From Arthrobacter silvisoli (lineage in GTDB: Bacteria > Actinomycetota > Actinomycetes > Actinomycetales > Micrococcaceae): a stretch of 49,057 nucleotides of DNA. The DNA is taken from contig NZ_QRCU01000023.1 in the NCBI RefSeq assembly GCF_003369445.1, positions 1 to 49,057 of the forward strand. Reading direction: 5' to 3'. The position numbers and the translations under genes were made by a program. The notes beneath the pieces were generated by a model. It had not been told where the DNA came from. It searched no databases and worked only from the letters and a program-made list of their open reading frames with translations. This document shows, piece by piece, positions 1 through 10,623 of the stretch; position 1 is the stretch's first letter, and each line of letters opens with the position of its first letter.

Positions 1-321
1 ATCCACGTCGTGGACCTCGCCGAGGGGCACGTCGCGGCCCTGGACCACATCACCGCCCGCCCCGGGGTGCACCGCTGGAACCTGGGCTCCGGCAAAGGTA
101 CCTCCGTGCTGGAAATGCTGCGCTCCTTCGAAAAAGCCGTCGGCCACCCCCTGCCGTACGAGATCACCACCCGCCGCGCCGGGGACCTGCCCGCCTTCTG
201 GGCCGACGCCTCCTCCGCCCTGGCAGACCTGGGCTGGTCCACCACCAAAACCATCGACCAAATGACCGAAGACCACTGGCGCTGGCAAAAAAACAACCCC
301 CACGGCTACAACGCCCCCTGA
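1..321 (+). CDS. galE: UDP-glucose 4-epimerase, C-terminal part (cut by window edge)
   Basis: The window opens inside this gene, so only about 106 C-terminal residues are visible, read in frame from base 1 to a TGA stop. The peptide has the ending typical of GalE-type short-chain dehydrogenases: a V-D-L-A-E-G-H segment, then W-N-L-G-S-G-K-G with a conserved hydrophobic helix, then R-R-A-G-D-L-P-A-F-W-A-D, which in the family lines the sugar-nucleotide pocket. GalE interconverts UDP-glucose and UDP-galactose with bound NAD in the cytosol (Leloir pathway). It faces a galactoside-use operon on the other strand, which fits a shared role in galactose metabolism. The catalytic Tyr-x3-Lys and the NAD-binding N terminus lie outside the window, so a related NDP-sugar epimerase cannot be excluded. 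Confidence 0.85.
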   Translation: MHVVDLAEGHVAALDHITARPGVHRWNLGSGKGTSVLEMLRSFEKAVGHPLPYEITTRRAGDLPAFWADASSALADLGWSTTKTIDQMTEDHWRWQKNNPHGYNAP

Positions 322-333
322 TACCGGGAAAAC

Positions 334-440
334 CAGGCGCAACGAAAAGCGCACAACGAAAACGGCCGCCCACCAGGGCCCACAGCAGGCGCAACGAAAA
401 GCGCACAACGAAAACGGCCGCCCACCAGGGCCCACAGCAG
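334..440. repeat. 52-bp tandem duplication between convergent genes
   Basis: A 52-base unit beginning CAGGCGCAACGAAAAGCGCA occurs twice head to tail (334-385 and 386-437) and the match runs on to base 440. The copies are identical. The repeat lies in the 200-bp gap between the end of galE and the end of the DeoR gene, so it is probably in both 3' regions. I see no open frame in it. Confidence 0.9.
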
Positions 441-522
441 CGCGGGACCCGAAGCACGCGAAGCGTGTTTTGGGAGCTGCAGGGGGACAAAGGTGGGCGG
501 CCGCCGTCGTACGGTGTAGGAG

Positions 523-1305
523 CTAGCCTTCGGCGATCCGCAGTTTCCCGACGCCTTCGGCCAGCACCCGGCGCGCTTCCTCGCCCAGCCCAGGGTCGGT
601 GATCAGCTCGTCGGCGTCTTCCAGGCCCGCGATCGAGGCGATGCCCACGGTTCCCCACTTGCTGTTGTCGGCCAGGACCACCACGTTGCGGGCCGAAGCC
701 ATGAAGGCCTTGTTGGTCTCCGCTTCCTGCAGGTTCGGGGTGGTGAAGCCGGCCTGGGCGTCCATGCCGTGCACACCGAGGAACAGGGTGTCCAGGTGCA
801 GCTGCTTGAGCGCCGACGTCGCGATCGGACCCACAAGCGCGTCCGACGGCGTGCGCTCTCCGCCCGTGACGATTACCGAGGTGCCGCGCCGGCCGGTGCC
901 GGGATCGTGGTGGAACAACTCGGCGATCCTGATCGAATTGGTGACCACTGTGATCCGCGGGCCGTCCAGCAGGAGCTTGGCGAGCTCATAGGTGGTGGTT
1001 CCGGCGCTCAGGCCGATCGCGGAACCCTCCTTGACCAGCTTGGCTGCCTCGTGTGCGATGGCCTGCTTTTCCGTGATGGCCTGGGTGGACTTCTGTTCGA
1101 AGCCGGGCTCGTGGGTGCGGGCATCGCCCGGCAGCTTGGCGCCGCCGTGGATGCGCTCCACGAGCCCGGCCTCTTCAAGGCTTTCGATGTCCCGCCGGAC
1201 GGTCATGGCGGAGACGCCAAGGGCCTGGGCCAGGTCCGTGACGCGCACGACCCGTTCGCGCTGGACGGCGTCGACAATGGCAGTGTGGCGTGCGGCCTGG
1301 AGCAT
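523..1305 (-). CDS. DeoR/GlpR-family transcriptional repressor
   Basis: A 260-residue DNA-binding regulator of sugar metabolism. Residues ~5-55 form the DeoR-type winged helix-turn-helix (T-D-L-A-Q-A-L-G-V-S-A-M-T-V-R-R-D-I then L-V-E-R-I-H-G-G). The rest is the DeoRC sensor fold, with a phosphosugar-type S-A-G-T-T-T-Y-E motif near residue 100. Length is normal for the family. The ATG has an AAAGG ribosome site just upstream. It is the last gene of the operon on this strand, 29 bp after the beta-galactosidase, so it most likely represses the galactoside operon and itself. The effector is probably a phosphorylated galactose derivative (inference from context). Confidence 0.9.
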   Translation of the reverse strand: MLQAARHTAIVDAVQRERVVRVTDLAQALGVSAMTVRRDIESLEEAGLVERIHGGAKLPGDARTHEPGFEQKSTQAITEKQAIAHEAAKLVKEGSAIGLSAGTTTYELAKLLLDGPRITVVTNSIRIAELFHHDPGTGRRGTSVIVTGGERTPSDALVGPIATSALKQLHLDTLFLGVHGMDAQAGFTTPNLQEAETNKAFMASARNVVVLADNSKWGTVGIASIAGLEDADELITDPGLGEEARRVLAEGVGKLRIAEG

Positions 1306-1334
1306 CGGAGCCTTTCTGGACGGTTCGTGGCGGG

Positions 1335-3380
1335 CTAGCTGGAAGCTTCGACGACGGCGACGCCTCCGGCAGCAAGGTTCAGCGTACCCCCGGTGGGTGC
1401 CCCGGCCAGCAGATCGACGCCGTCGAGCGGCAGCGTGACGTCCTGCACGCCGTGGTTGATAACGAATGTCCAGTCCTTGGCGCCGTTGCTCCGGCGGACG
1501 ATTTCCACATCTTCCGGGGGGCGGATGCCGAGCACCGGCTCCACGCCGGCGTCGGCGCAGAGCAGTTCGACCAGTTCGGACAATCCGTCACGGCCGAGGC
1601 TCGTGGCCACATAGTAGGCTGCGCCGCGGCCGGCAGATCCGGCGCGGCGCGTCACCGCGGGGGAGCCCCCGACGCCGGTGGGCGCGCCGCCGTCGAACGT
1701 TGCGAGGACTTCGGCGCCGGCCGCGGTGCCCAGCTCGCTCCACAGCGTCCCGGAACCGAAGCGGCTCAGCCCCACGGCAGCGCCGGAACGCAGGGGGAAG
1801 AATTCCTCGATGCTTACGCCCAGGAGCTCGGAGAACGCCCCGGGGTAGCCGCCGCCGTTCACCGGGTCCATCCGGATGTGGTCGCTTTCGTCCACGATGC
1901 CCGAGAAGTACGTGAGCACCAGGGTGCCGCCGCCCTCCACGAAGCGGTGGAGATTGGCCGCGCCCTCATCAGTGACGAGGTACAGCATCGGCGCGACCAC
2001 CAGTTTGTAGCCTGAGAGCTCGTCCGTGCTTTGCCGGATGTCCGTGGTGATGCCGGCCCGGTAGAGGGCGTCGTGCCAGCGCCGCGTTTCGGGGAGGTTC
2101 CGTGCGTCCTCGCTGGGGTGCGAGTCCAGTTCGGTGCCCCAGCGCGCATCGGTGTCATGGATGATGCAGGCCTCGGCCTGGACCGTGGAGCCGGCCACTG
2201 CCGAGATGCTCTCCAGGACGCGCCCGAGCTCCACCACCTCGCGCCACACCTTGGTGTCGCGGCCCGCGTGCGGGACCAGCCCGGAGTGGTACTTTTCGGC
2301 CCCGGCCCGGGAGGCCCGCCACTGGAAGAACAGCACGCCATCGGTCCCGCGGGCCACGTGCTGCAGGGAGTTGCGCAGCATTTCCCCCGGCGCCTTGGCC
2401 ACGTTGCGGGGTTGCCAGTTCACCGCCGAGGTGGAGTGTTCCATGAGCAACCACGGCTTCCCCTGCGCCCAACCGCGGGTGAGGTCCGCCGTCATGGCCA
2501 GGTCCTGGAAATTCCGTTCGTCGTCCGCGATCAGGTAGTGGTCATTGGACACCACGTCCATGTGCCCGGACCAGCGCCAGTAGTCCACGGGAGCGGCCAG
2601 GCCCATGCTGAAGCCCATGAAGTTCGTGGTGACGGGGTGCTTGGAGCGGGCCCGGATGATGTCGGCCTCGGCGCTGAAGCATTCGAGGAGCGCATCGGAG
2701 GAGAACCTCGCGAAGTCCAGTTGCTGGGTGGGGTTCACCCAGGTTCCGGAGCGGCGCGGCGGCAGGATCTCGGCCCAGTCGTAGTAGTGCTGCGACCAGA
2801 AGGCCGTGCCCCAGGCATCGTTGAGGGCGTCCAGGCTGCCGTACTTGCGCTGCAGCCACTCCTGGAAGCCGCGCTCGGCGTGCGGGCCGAAATCCGGCTG
2901 GTTGTGGCAGCCGTATTCGTTGTGGACGTGCCACATCACGACGGCGGGGTGCCCGGCGTAGCGTTCGACGATCGCCGTCGTCAGGGCTGCTGCCGCCCGG
3001 CGGTAGTCCGGCGAGCACGCGGCAAAGGCCTGCCGGGAACCATAGCTCTGCCGCACGCCGTCGGCGTTGACCGGGAGCGAATCGGGGTACCTGCGGCTGA
3101 ACCACGGCGGGGGAGAGGCGCTCGCATTGGCGAGGTCCACGCTGATCCCGTTGGCGTGGAGCAGGTCCAGGACCTCATCCAGCCAGCCGAACTCGTAGCG
3201 GCCCTCCTCGGGCTCCAGCAGGGCCCAGCTGAAGATGCCGACGCTCACCAGGTTGACGCCGGCTTCCTTCATCAGGGCGACGTCGTGCTTCCAGACCTCC
3301 TTGGGCCACTGCTCGGGGTTGTAGTCCCCGCCGAAGGCGATCCGTCCGCCCAGTTGGTCGACGATGTAATCCATGGTCAT
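1335..3380 (-). CDS. Beta-galactosidase, glycoside hydrolase family 42
   Basis: A 681-residue cytosolic glycosidase that releases terminal beta-galactose from oligosaccharides. The N terminus (F-G-G-D-Y-N-P-E-Q-W) is the GH42 signature. The acid/base is predicted at Glu155 in H-V-H-N-E-Y-G-C and the nucleophile at Glu314 in W-L-L-M-E-H-S-T-S-A-V-N-W. A trimerisation-type domain and a C-terminal beta domain follow. Length matches the family (about 650-690). There is no signal peptide, so the substrate must be imported, which fits the ABC transporter genes directly upstream. The gene starts 6 bp after the permease stop, with its ribosome site inside the permease end. A second ATG two codons downstream is possible. 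Exact substrate (lactose, galacto-oligosaccharide, galactan fragments) cannot be read from sequence. Confidence 0.95.
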   Translation of the reverse strand: MTMDYIVDQLGGRIAFGGDYNPEQWPKEVWKHDVALMKEAGVNLVSVGIFSWALLEPEEGRYEFGWLDEVLDLLHANGISVDLANASASPPPWFSRRYPDSLPVNADGVRQSYGSRQAFAACSPDYRRAAAALTTAIVERYAGHPAVVMWHVHNEYGCHNQPDFGPHAERGFQEWLQRKYGSLDALNDAWGTAFWSQHYYDWAEILPPRRSGTWVNPTQQLDFARFSSDALLECFSAEADIIRARSKHPVTTNFMGFSMGLAAPVDYWRWSGHMDVVSNDHYLIADDERNFQDLAMTADLTRGWAQGKPWLLMEHSTSAVNWQPRNVAKAPGEMLRNSLQHVARGTDGVLFFQWRASRAGAEKYHSGLVPHAGRDTKVWREVVELGRVLESISAVAGSTVQAEACIIHDTDARWGTELDSHPSEDARNLPETRRWHDALYRAGITTDIRQSTDELSGYKLVVAPMLYLVTDEGAANLHRFVEGGGTLVLTYFSGIVDESDHIRMDPVNGGGYPGAFSELLGVSIEEFFPLRSGAAVGLSRFGSGTLWSELGTAAGAEVLATFDGGAPTGVGGSPAVTRRAGSAGRGAAYYVATSLGRDGLSELVELLCADAGVEPVLGIRPPEDVEIVRRSNGAKDWTFVINHGVQDVTLPLDGVDLLAGAPTGGTLNLAAGGVAVVEASS

Positions 3381-3386
3381 GCGTTC

Positions 3387-4298
3387 TTATCCTTTGCTGG
3401 AACCGAGTGTGAGACCGGCCACGAATTGGCGCTGCAGCACGAGGTAGATGATCAGGGTGGGTATGACGGTAATGGTGGCGCCGGCCGCCAGCAGGTTGTA
3501 GTTGCTGAGGAACTGGCCCTGGAGGTTGTTGATGGCGGTGGTGACGGGCAGCCGGTCGCCGCTTTGGATGAAGAGCAGGGGCCAGAAGAAGTCGTTGTAG
3601 ATGAAGATGACTTCCAGCGTGCCCAGGGCGGCGAGGGCAGGCCGGCACAGGGGAAGGATGATGTTCCAGTACTGCCGCCAGATCCCTGCACCGTCCACGA
3701 GTGCAGCCTCGGTCAGGTCCGAAGAGAGGGCCTTCATGTAGTTGGACAATACGAAGGTGCAGAAGCCGATCTGGAAGGCGGTGTCCACGGCGATGACCGA
3801 GATGTAGGTGTTGAGCAGGTTGCCCGAATCGCTGAACGAATACGGCAGCGTGAGGTGCTTGAACATTTCGAACAGCGGTGCGGCAAGGACCTGCGGTGGC
3901 AGCAGATTGCCGGCAGTGAACATGATCAACAGGGTGATGTTGAACTTCCAGCTCACCCGGGAGACCGCGAAGGCCATCATGGAGGCGAAGAACAGGGTCA
4001 GCACCACGGAGGGGACGGTGATGAGCAAGGAGTTCATGAAGTACTTCGAGAACCCGCCCTGCGTCCACGCCTGGATGAAGTTGTCGAAGTTGAAGGTGCC
4101 TCCGACGCTGAAGTAGCCGTATTTGTCAGTGTCCGCCTTGGGCCGCAGCGCCGTGAACAGGGCCCAGAGGAGGGGAACCAGCCACATGACAGCCATGACC
4201 GCCAGGAAAATGTGGGTGCCGTAGTGGCGCTTGCCGGCCTTGCGCGGGATCGCGCCGGGCGCGGTGGTGCGCGGTGCGGGGCTGGCGAGGGTGCTCAT
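3387..4298 (-). CDS. Sugar ABC transporter permease, MalG type
   Basis: A 303-residue inner-membrane permease of the carbohydrate-uptake (CUT1) class. Six hydrophobic segments are visible. The cytoplasmic EAA loop reads E-A-A-L-V-D-G-A-G-I-W-R-Q-Y-W-N-I-I-L-P, which docks the ATPase. The short N-terminal tail before the first helix and the C-terminal ending are MalG-like. Its ATG overlaps the stop of the partner permease by four bases (ATGA), so the two are translationally coupled. With the binding protein and the other permease it should import the beta-galactoside cut by the GH42 enzyme. No ATPase gene is present in the operon. Confidence 0.93.
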   Translation of the reverse strand: MSTLASPAPRTTAPGAIPRKAGKRHYGTHIFLAVMAVMWLVPLLWALFTALRPKADTDKYGYFSVGGTFNFDNFIQAWTQGGFSKYFMNSLLITVPSVVLTLFFASMMAFAVSRVSWKFNITLLIMFTAGNLLPPQVLAAPLFEMFKHLTLPYSFSDSGNLLNTYISVIAVDTAFQIGFCTFVLSNYMKALSSDLTEAALVDGAGIWRQYWNIILPLCRPALAALGTLEVIFIYNDFFWPLLFIQSGDRLPVTTAINNLQGQFLSNYNLLAAGATITVIPTLIIYLVLQRQFVAGLTLGSSKG

Positions 4299-5299
4299 GC
4301 CTTGCTCTCCTTGCCGAAGGTGCGGATGAGGTAGAAGACGATCGGGATCAGCGAGATCACCAGGAGGATCACCGCGAGGGACGAACCGACGCCGATCACC
4401 TGGCCTTCGCCCACGAGGTTCTGGATGACCAAGGCGCTGATCAGTTCGAGTCCGTTGGTGCCGCGGTTGATGATGTAGACGATGTCAAAGGCCCGCAGCG
4501 ACTCGATGATGGTGATCACCACGATCACGATGTTCACGGGCCGCATGGCGGGGAAGACCACGCGGAAGAAGGTCTGCACGGCGTTGGCCCCATCGATCGA
4601 CGCGGCTTCGCGCAGCGACGGGTCCACGCCCTTGAGCCCGGCCAGGTAGAGGATCATGACGTAGCCGGCGTGGCGCCACGTGGCCGCGACCATCGCGGCC
4701 CAGATGTTGACGTTCGAGTCGCCGAACCAGTCCACGGCCGCGGGGGTGCCCGCGGTGCCCAGGAGGTAGTTCAGCAGTCCGCTGTCGCGGTTGTAGAACA
4801 GCTGCCAGATGATGCCGATGAGGGCCAGGGACAGCATGACCGGGGTGAAGAAGATGCTCTGGTAGATCTTGGTGCCGCGGATCTTCTGGTCGAGCACCAC
4901 GGCCAGGAGCAGGCCGAGCGGGGTGGCGATGAGGGCCAGGAAGGCCAGCCACAGGATGTTGTGCTGCATGGCGGGCCAGAAGGGCGGGTAGTCCTCGACC
5001 ACGAAGCGGTAGTTGTCGGTCCCGGCGGCTTTGATGTCCTTCAGGTCCAGTCCGTTCCAGCGGGTGAAGCTCAGCGCGATCGAGAAGAGGGTGGGCAGCC
5101 AGACCAGCAGCAGCTGGATCAGGGTGGGCACCCCGACCATGACCGCGAGGACCAGCTTGTCACGTCGCGTGAGCCGGCGGACCCGGCCTGCCCTGATGGT
5201 CCGCCGTCCGACGCCGCGGCGTCCCAATGCGGCCAGGGACGGGCCGGCAGTGCCGGGTTCCCTGTCCGGGACAGCCGGCTTTTCGGCGGTAGTGCTCAT
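4295..5299 (-). CDS. Sugar ABC transporter permease, MalF type
   Basis: A 334-residue permease, partner of the MalG-type gene. The start at 5299 is preferred because AAGGAA lies seven bases upstream, whereas the frame open further upstream has no such site and runs towards the binding-protein gene. A basic cytoplasmic N-tail (residues 1-45) precedes the first membrane segment. Six helices follow, with the EAA loop R-E-A-A-S-I-D-G-A-N-A-V-Q-T-F-F-R-V-V-F-P. Members of this class heterodimerise with the MalG-type subunit to form the pore. The 113-bp gap to the binding-protein gene holds no obvious gene. The substrate is inferred only from the neighbouring beta-galactosidase. Confidence 0.92.
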   Translation of the reverse strand: MSTTAEKPAVPDREPGTAGPSLAALGRRGVGRRTIRAGRVRRLTRRDKLVLAVMVGVPTLIQLLLVWLPTLFSIALSFTRWNGLDLKDIKAAGTDNYRFVVEDYPPFWPAMQHNILWLAFLALIATPLGLLLAVVLDQKIRGTKIYQSIFFTPVMLSLALIGIIWQLFYNRDSGLLNYLLGTAGTPAAVDWFGDSNVNIWAAMVAATWRHAGYVMILYLAGLKGVDPSLREAASIDGANAVQTFFRVVFPAMRPVNIVIVVITIIESLRAFDIVYIINRGTNGLELISALVIQNLVGEGQVIGVGSSLAVILLVISLIPIVFYLIRTFGKESKA

Positions 5300-5412
5300 G
5301 GGGATTCCTTCGGTTTTCGGGAGGGGCCCGACGACGGCGGGCGGGATCCGCCGTCGTCGTACCTGTCCTGGGGATGCCGGTGCGCGGGGTGACCCGCGCG
5401 GTGGTGTGGCAG

Positions 5413-6729
5413 TTACTGGGCGGCGTAGAGGGCCTTGGCCTGCGCTTCGAGGTTCTTGACGTCCACGGTGCCGCCCTTGATGAAGGATTGGAGCGCGGGG
5501 ATCATCACGTTGTTGGCCATGGCGGGGAGGGCGTCGCGGTCGAGGAACTGGCTGATGTACTTGGCGTTGGCGATGGTGTCCGCGCACTTCTTGTTCAGCG
5601 GGGTGAACTTGGAGGTATCGGCGCCCTTGGCGGTGGCGATGTTGGAAGTATCCACAGCGGCGTAGGCGTTCTGGCCCTCCGCGGTGCCCATGAATTCCAG
5701 GAAGTCGTGGGCTGCCTTGTTGTCGCCGCCCTTCTTGGACAGGAGCAGGCCGTCGATGGGGGCTTCGACGGCGTCGGTGCCTTCCACGGCGATCTCCGGG
5801 AACGGGAAGAAGTCGATGTCCGCGAGCACGGCGGGATCGGTGAACTGCTGCGTGACGAAGGAGCCCAGGAGGTACATGCCGGTCTTCTTGGCTTCGAGGG
5901 CCTTGGCGGCGTCCTGCCAGGTCTGGCCGAGGGCGGCGGGGTCCTGGAACGGCAGGAGCGCTTTCCAGGTGTCGAAGACGTCGCTGACCTTCTTCTGGTC
6001 CCAGCTTTCCTTGTGGGCGGTGAGGTCGACGTGGAACTGGTAGCCGTTCAGGCGCATGTTGATGTAGTCGAAGGTGCCCATGGCCGGCCAGCCGTCCTTG
6101 TCCGCGAAGCCGATCGGGATGATGCCGTCGGCCTTCATCTTGGCGGCCAGGGTCTTCAGCTCGTCGAAGGTCTTGGGAACCTCATAGCCCTTGGCGGTCC
6201 AGAGGCTCTTCCGGTAGAAGAAGCCCCAGGGGTAGTTGTAGTTGGGGACCAGGTACATCTTGCCGTCGGGGCCGGTGGAGGCCTTCTTCATGGCGTCCGA
6301 GAAGTTGCCGCCGATTTTCTCCCACACGTCGTCGACAGGGGCCAGCAGTCCCTTGCCCGCGTAGTACTGCATGCGGTACCCGGCGAACCAGGTGAACGCA
6401 TCGTCCGGGCTGCCCTGGAGGTAGGAGTTGATCTTGTTCTGGAAGTCGTTGTGCGGGACGACGTTGGTGGCTACTGTGATGCCGGTCTTCTTGGTGAACG
6501 CATCGGTGACTGCCTTATAGGCATTCTTGGGTACCTCGTCCGAGGAGCCCGAGCCGAAGGTGAGGCTGTTCGAGGTGGCTCCGGGAGCCGGTCCGGAACC
6601 GCCGGTGCAGGCGGCAAGCAACGGAATTCCGGCCAGCCCGGCAGCACCGATACCGAGCGTTTTAAGGATGGTCCGCCGTCCGGGACCCGCATTGTGGGCC
6701 GCCTGGAACGGGTCAATGTTCGCTGCCAT
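5413..6729 (-). CDS. Extracellular sugar-binding lipoprotein of ABC transporter
   Basis: A 438-residue family-1 solute-binding protein, first gene of the galactoside operon. Its export signal is unusual in combining a twin-arginine stretch (G-R-R-T-I-L-K, residues ~18-24) with a lipobox (L-L-A-A-C, Cys about residue 41), so it is probably exported folded by Tat and then lipid-anchored outside the membrane. The mature part has the N-terminal sequence and repeated aromatic and acidic positions typical of MalE-like proteins. It captures the oligosaccharide and delivers it to the two permeases. GGGAGA precedes the ATG. A candidate operator region lies in the 110 bp upstream. Confidence 0.93.
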   Translation of the reverse strand: MAANIDPFQAAHNAGPGRRTILKTLGIGAAGLAGIPLLAACTGGSGPAPGATSNSLTFGSGSSDEVPKNAYKAVTDAFTKKTGITVATNVVPHNDFQNKINSYLQGSPDDAFTWFAGYRMQYYAGKGLLAPVDDVWEKIGGNFSDAMKKASTGPDGKMYLVPNYNYPWGFFYRKSLWTAKGYEVPKTFDELKTLAAKMKADGIIPIGFADKDGWPAMGTFDYINMRLNGYQFHVDLTAHKESWDQKKVSDVFDTWKALLPFQDPAALGQTWQDAAKALEAKKTGMYLLGSFVTQQFTDPAVLADIDFFPFPEIAVEGTDAVEAPIDGLLLSKKGGDNKAAHDFLEFMGTAEGQNAYAAVDTSNIATAKGADTSKFTPLNKKCADTIANAKYISQFLDRDALPAMANNVMIPALQSFIKGGTVDVKNLEAQAKALYAAQ

Positions 6730-6755
6730 GTTCTCTCCCTTGAAAGCGTGGTGCT

Positions 6756-6771
6756 TGTGAGGTATCTCACT
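6756..6771. promoter_or_regulatory. CRP/GlxR-like site upstream of galactoside operon
   Basis: TGTGAGGTATCTCACT matches the CRP-family consensus TGTGA-N6-TCACA at all but the last base, and contains a shorter palindrome GTGAG-GTAT-CTCAC. It lies about 27 bp before the binding-protein start codon and just downstream of a plausible -10 (TATAGT on the minus strand near 6778-6783). Binding here would block the promoter rather than activate it, unless the real start is elsewhere. Catabolite control of a sugar operon makes sense, but the site is unproven. Confidence 0.5.
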
Positions 6772-6790
6772 AGGCTTCGACTATATACGC

Positions 6791-6812
6791 TCAAAAGAGA
6801 ACAGGAAAGAAC
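6791..6812. promoter_or_regulatory. Candidate DeoR operator (direct repeats)
   Basis: The AT-rich upstream region holds near direct repeats AAGAGAAC and AAAGAAC separated by AGG. DeoR/GlpR repressors commonly bind short direct repeats of this A-rich kind. The site would overlap the -35/spacer region of the operon promoter, and the operon ends with a DeoR-family gene. This is an inference from position and pattern. Confidence 0.4.
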
Positions 6813-6850
6813 TAAATATAACATTCTGGTTTGGGGCCCTTAATCGCGAA

Positions 6851-6883
6851 AGCGGCGGCTTCCTCCGTGGGGAAGCCGCCGCT
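6851..6883 (-). terminator. Hairpin terminator after acetyl-CoA synthetase gene
   Basis: A perfect 13-bp inverted repeat (AGCGGCGGCTTCC / GGAAGCCGCCGCT) with a seven-base loop lies 34 bp past the acs stop codon. There is no strong T-run, as often in high-GC actinobacteria. It separates acs from the promoter of the downstream galactoside operon. Confidence 0.7.
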
Positions 6884-6916
6884 TGGTGGCGCTGTTCAGG
6901 GTGCCGTTCTGCGCCG

Positions 6917-8971
<2,055 letters not shown>

Positions 8972-9010
8972 GTGGACCTCATCTTCGTCGATCTTTTCGC
9001 TGCGGGGAGG

Positions 9011-9035
9011 CTGCCGCCGGGACGCACGGCGGCAG
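9011..9035 (-). other. Stem-loop in acs 5' region
   Basis: A perfect 9-bp inverted repeat (CTGCCGCCG / CGGCGGCAG) with a seven-base loop lies 40-64 bp before the acs start codon, probably in the untranslated leader. Just beyond it is a 13-bp palindrome, GCGGAAATTCCGC (9057-9069). Either could be structural RNA or an operator; function unknown. Confidence 0.4.
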
Positions 9036-9113
9036 ATCACGTCGCTGTGTGTTCCCGCGGAAATTCCGCAGAATGCTTTCCGCCATACACATTATCGCTT
9101 CGGCTGCGCCGGG

Positions 9114-9131
9114 AGTGTGCCCGGTCACACT
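9114..9131. promoter_or_regulatory. CRP/GlxR-like palindrome between acs and the 9308 gene
   Basis: AGTGTG-CCCGGT-CACACT is a perfect six-base-arm palindrome with the six-base spacing of CRP-family sites. It sits in the divergent region 8972-9307 between acs (minus) and an unrecognised membrane protein (plus), upstream of both. acs genes are known CRP/GlxR-family targets in other actinobacteria. Apart from this site, the hairpin and the 13-bp palindrome, the 336-bp gap holds a good ribosome site (AAAGGAGAA) for the plus-strand gene and no gene that I can see. Confidence 0.5.
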
Positions 9132-9307
9132 GTGGCCGTGAGCGGTGGGGATTTAGCGCTGAGCGGCTAGGGGCTGTCAGGGCCGTGGCATAGGCTGAAA
9201 GGGTTCCGGGGCGTGGACCGCCGGCTTCAGCCGCGCGTCCGGCCTGTGCCGCCGCAAGCGGACGGAACACTGCCGTACCCGCACAGCAGTGCAAAGGAGA
9301 ACTTGTC

Positions 9308-10612
9308 ATGACCCAGATGAACCCCGCCCCCGAAAACGGTGCGGCGAAGCAAGGGGCACCGACGCCAGGTGCCGGGCAGGCCTCCCCGGCCGGAGGCGCT
9401 CCCGCCTCCACGCAGACGGCCGGTCCCGTGCAGAGCGGCACCCCGGCGCAGGACGGTTCTTCGGGGGAGAACGGGACTCCCGCGCAGGGCGGTCCTTCGG
9501 TTCAGGGCGGATCGTCCGTGCAGGCCGCTCCCGCGCAGGATGCTCCTGTTCAGGCCGGCCGGCCGGCGGCCACGGCGGTGGCAGGTCCGTTCACGGCCCG
9601 CGACCTCCTGGTTTTCGGCTCCGCGCTGTTCCTGTTCGTGGCTTCCCTGCTTCCGATGTTCGGCCGCTACAACCTCTGGAACCTCGGCAACCTCTTCTTC
9701 CTGGGCCTTGGCATCATCCTGCCCGTGACCGTCACCGGGCTGTTCGTGGCCCGGCGCCTGCAGCCGCAGAATCCGCTGCGGATCGGTTCGCTGTCCGTCG
9801 ATCAGTTCGCTTCCGTGGTGGCGTCCTTTTCCGTTGCCCTCTACTTCCTGAGCATGGCCGCCGACTTCAGCGGCTACCTGCTGCTGGGCTTCATCGGGTC
9901 GCTCGGCCTGTTGGCGGGCACCGTCCTCGCACCGCACATCCCGGTGCTGCGCGACGACTTCAAGGACCGCGCCGAGTCAACCGCCCACGTGGTGGCGCGT
10001 GACGCCGTCGTACCCTTCCGGAAGCCCGCCGCCCCCAAACCGGCTGCGCCGAAGCCCGCCAGGAAGACCGCCTTTCCGGTCCCGGCCGGCCCCGTTGCCG
10101 GTGCGCCCGCCTCGGGCGGCCCGTTCGCGGTGGTCCCGACGCCGGCCGGCTCAGCTGCGCTGCCGGCTCCCGTTACTGGCGGGGAAAACAGGACGGAAGC
10201 GCCCGAGGGCGGCACCCCTGCTGCCCCTGCACCTGCTGCCCCGGCACCTGCGGGTCCTGCACCTGCGGGCCCGGGCCAGGACATCCCGGCGACGATGGCC
10301 CACCCTGTGGTCGACCGTTCCCAGGACACTGCTGCCTTCCCCCAGGCGGCCCGCAAGGTTGAACCCATCGGCGCCACCGTTGATCCGGCCAGCCGTCCGG
10401 AGGAATCCCCGGAACAGGCCTACGAGGCGTTCTGGTTTGCCGTGCCCCAGTCGCGCGTTGCGGTGGACGAGCACAGCGGGGCCCCGGCCTTCACCATCGA
10501 ACCCGGTGGCTGGGTGCTCGCGCTCCAAGACAGGGGCGGGGAGTTCCTCGTCCAGAACACCGACGGAAGGCTCGGAGTCCTGCGCGACCTCAGCCACATC
10601 GAACGCGGCTGA
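9308..10612 (+). CDS. Unrecognised membrane protein with long disordered segments
   Basis: A 434-residue protein whose function I do not recognise. Residues 1-~95 are rich in Pro, Ala, Gly and Gln with loose repeats (A-Q-G-G / V-Q-G-G). Four hydrophobic segments follow at about residues 98-195. A second Ala/Pro-rich stretch (~220-350) contains P-A-A-P-A-P-A runs. The last ~65 residues look folded ([10 protein letters not shown], then [11 protein letters not shown]). The folded end may be a small cytoplasmic or extracytoplasmic domain; the overall form suggests an actinobacterial envelope protein. AAAGGAG precedes the ATG by nine bases. The endonuclease III gene starts 11 bp after its stop, so the two are probably co-transcribed. 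Confidence 0.8.
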   Translation: MTQMNPAPENGAAKQGAPTPGAGQASPAGGAPASTQTAGPVQSGTPAQDGSSGENGTPAQGGPSVQGGSSVQAAPAQDAPVQAGRPAATAVAGPFTARDLLVFGSALFLFVASLLPMFGRYNLWNLGNLFFLGLGIILPVTVTGLFVARRLQPQNPLRIGSLSVDQFASVVASFSVALYFLSMAADFSGYLLLGFIGSLGLLAGTVLAPHIPVLRDDFKDRAESTAHVVARDAVVPFRKPAAPKPAAPKPARKTAFPVPAGPVAGAPASGGPFAVVPTPAGSAALPAPVTGGENRTEAPEGGTPAAPAPAAPAPAGPAPAGPGQDIPATMAHPVVDRSQDTAAFPQAARKVEPIGATVDPASRPEESPEQAYEAFWFAVPQSRVAVDEHSGAPAFTIEPGGWVLALQDRGGEFLVQNTDGRLGVLRDLSHIERG

Positions 10613-10623
10613 ACAGGACCGCC

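Noticed and set aside
2031..4334. Long plus-strand open frame opposite the beta-galactosidase and permease genes
   Set aside because: Very high His/Val/Gly/Asp content and no recognisable domain; it is an antisense shadow of high-GC coding sequence across two well-supported genes.
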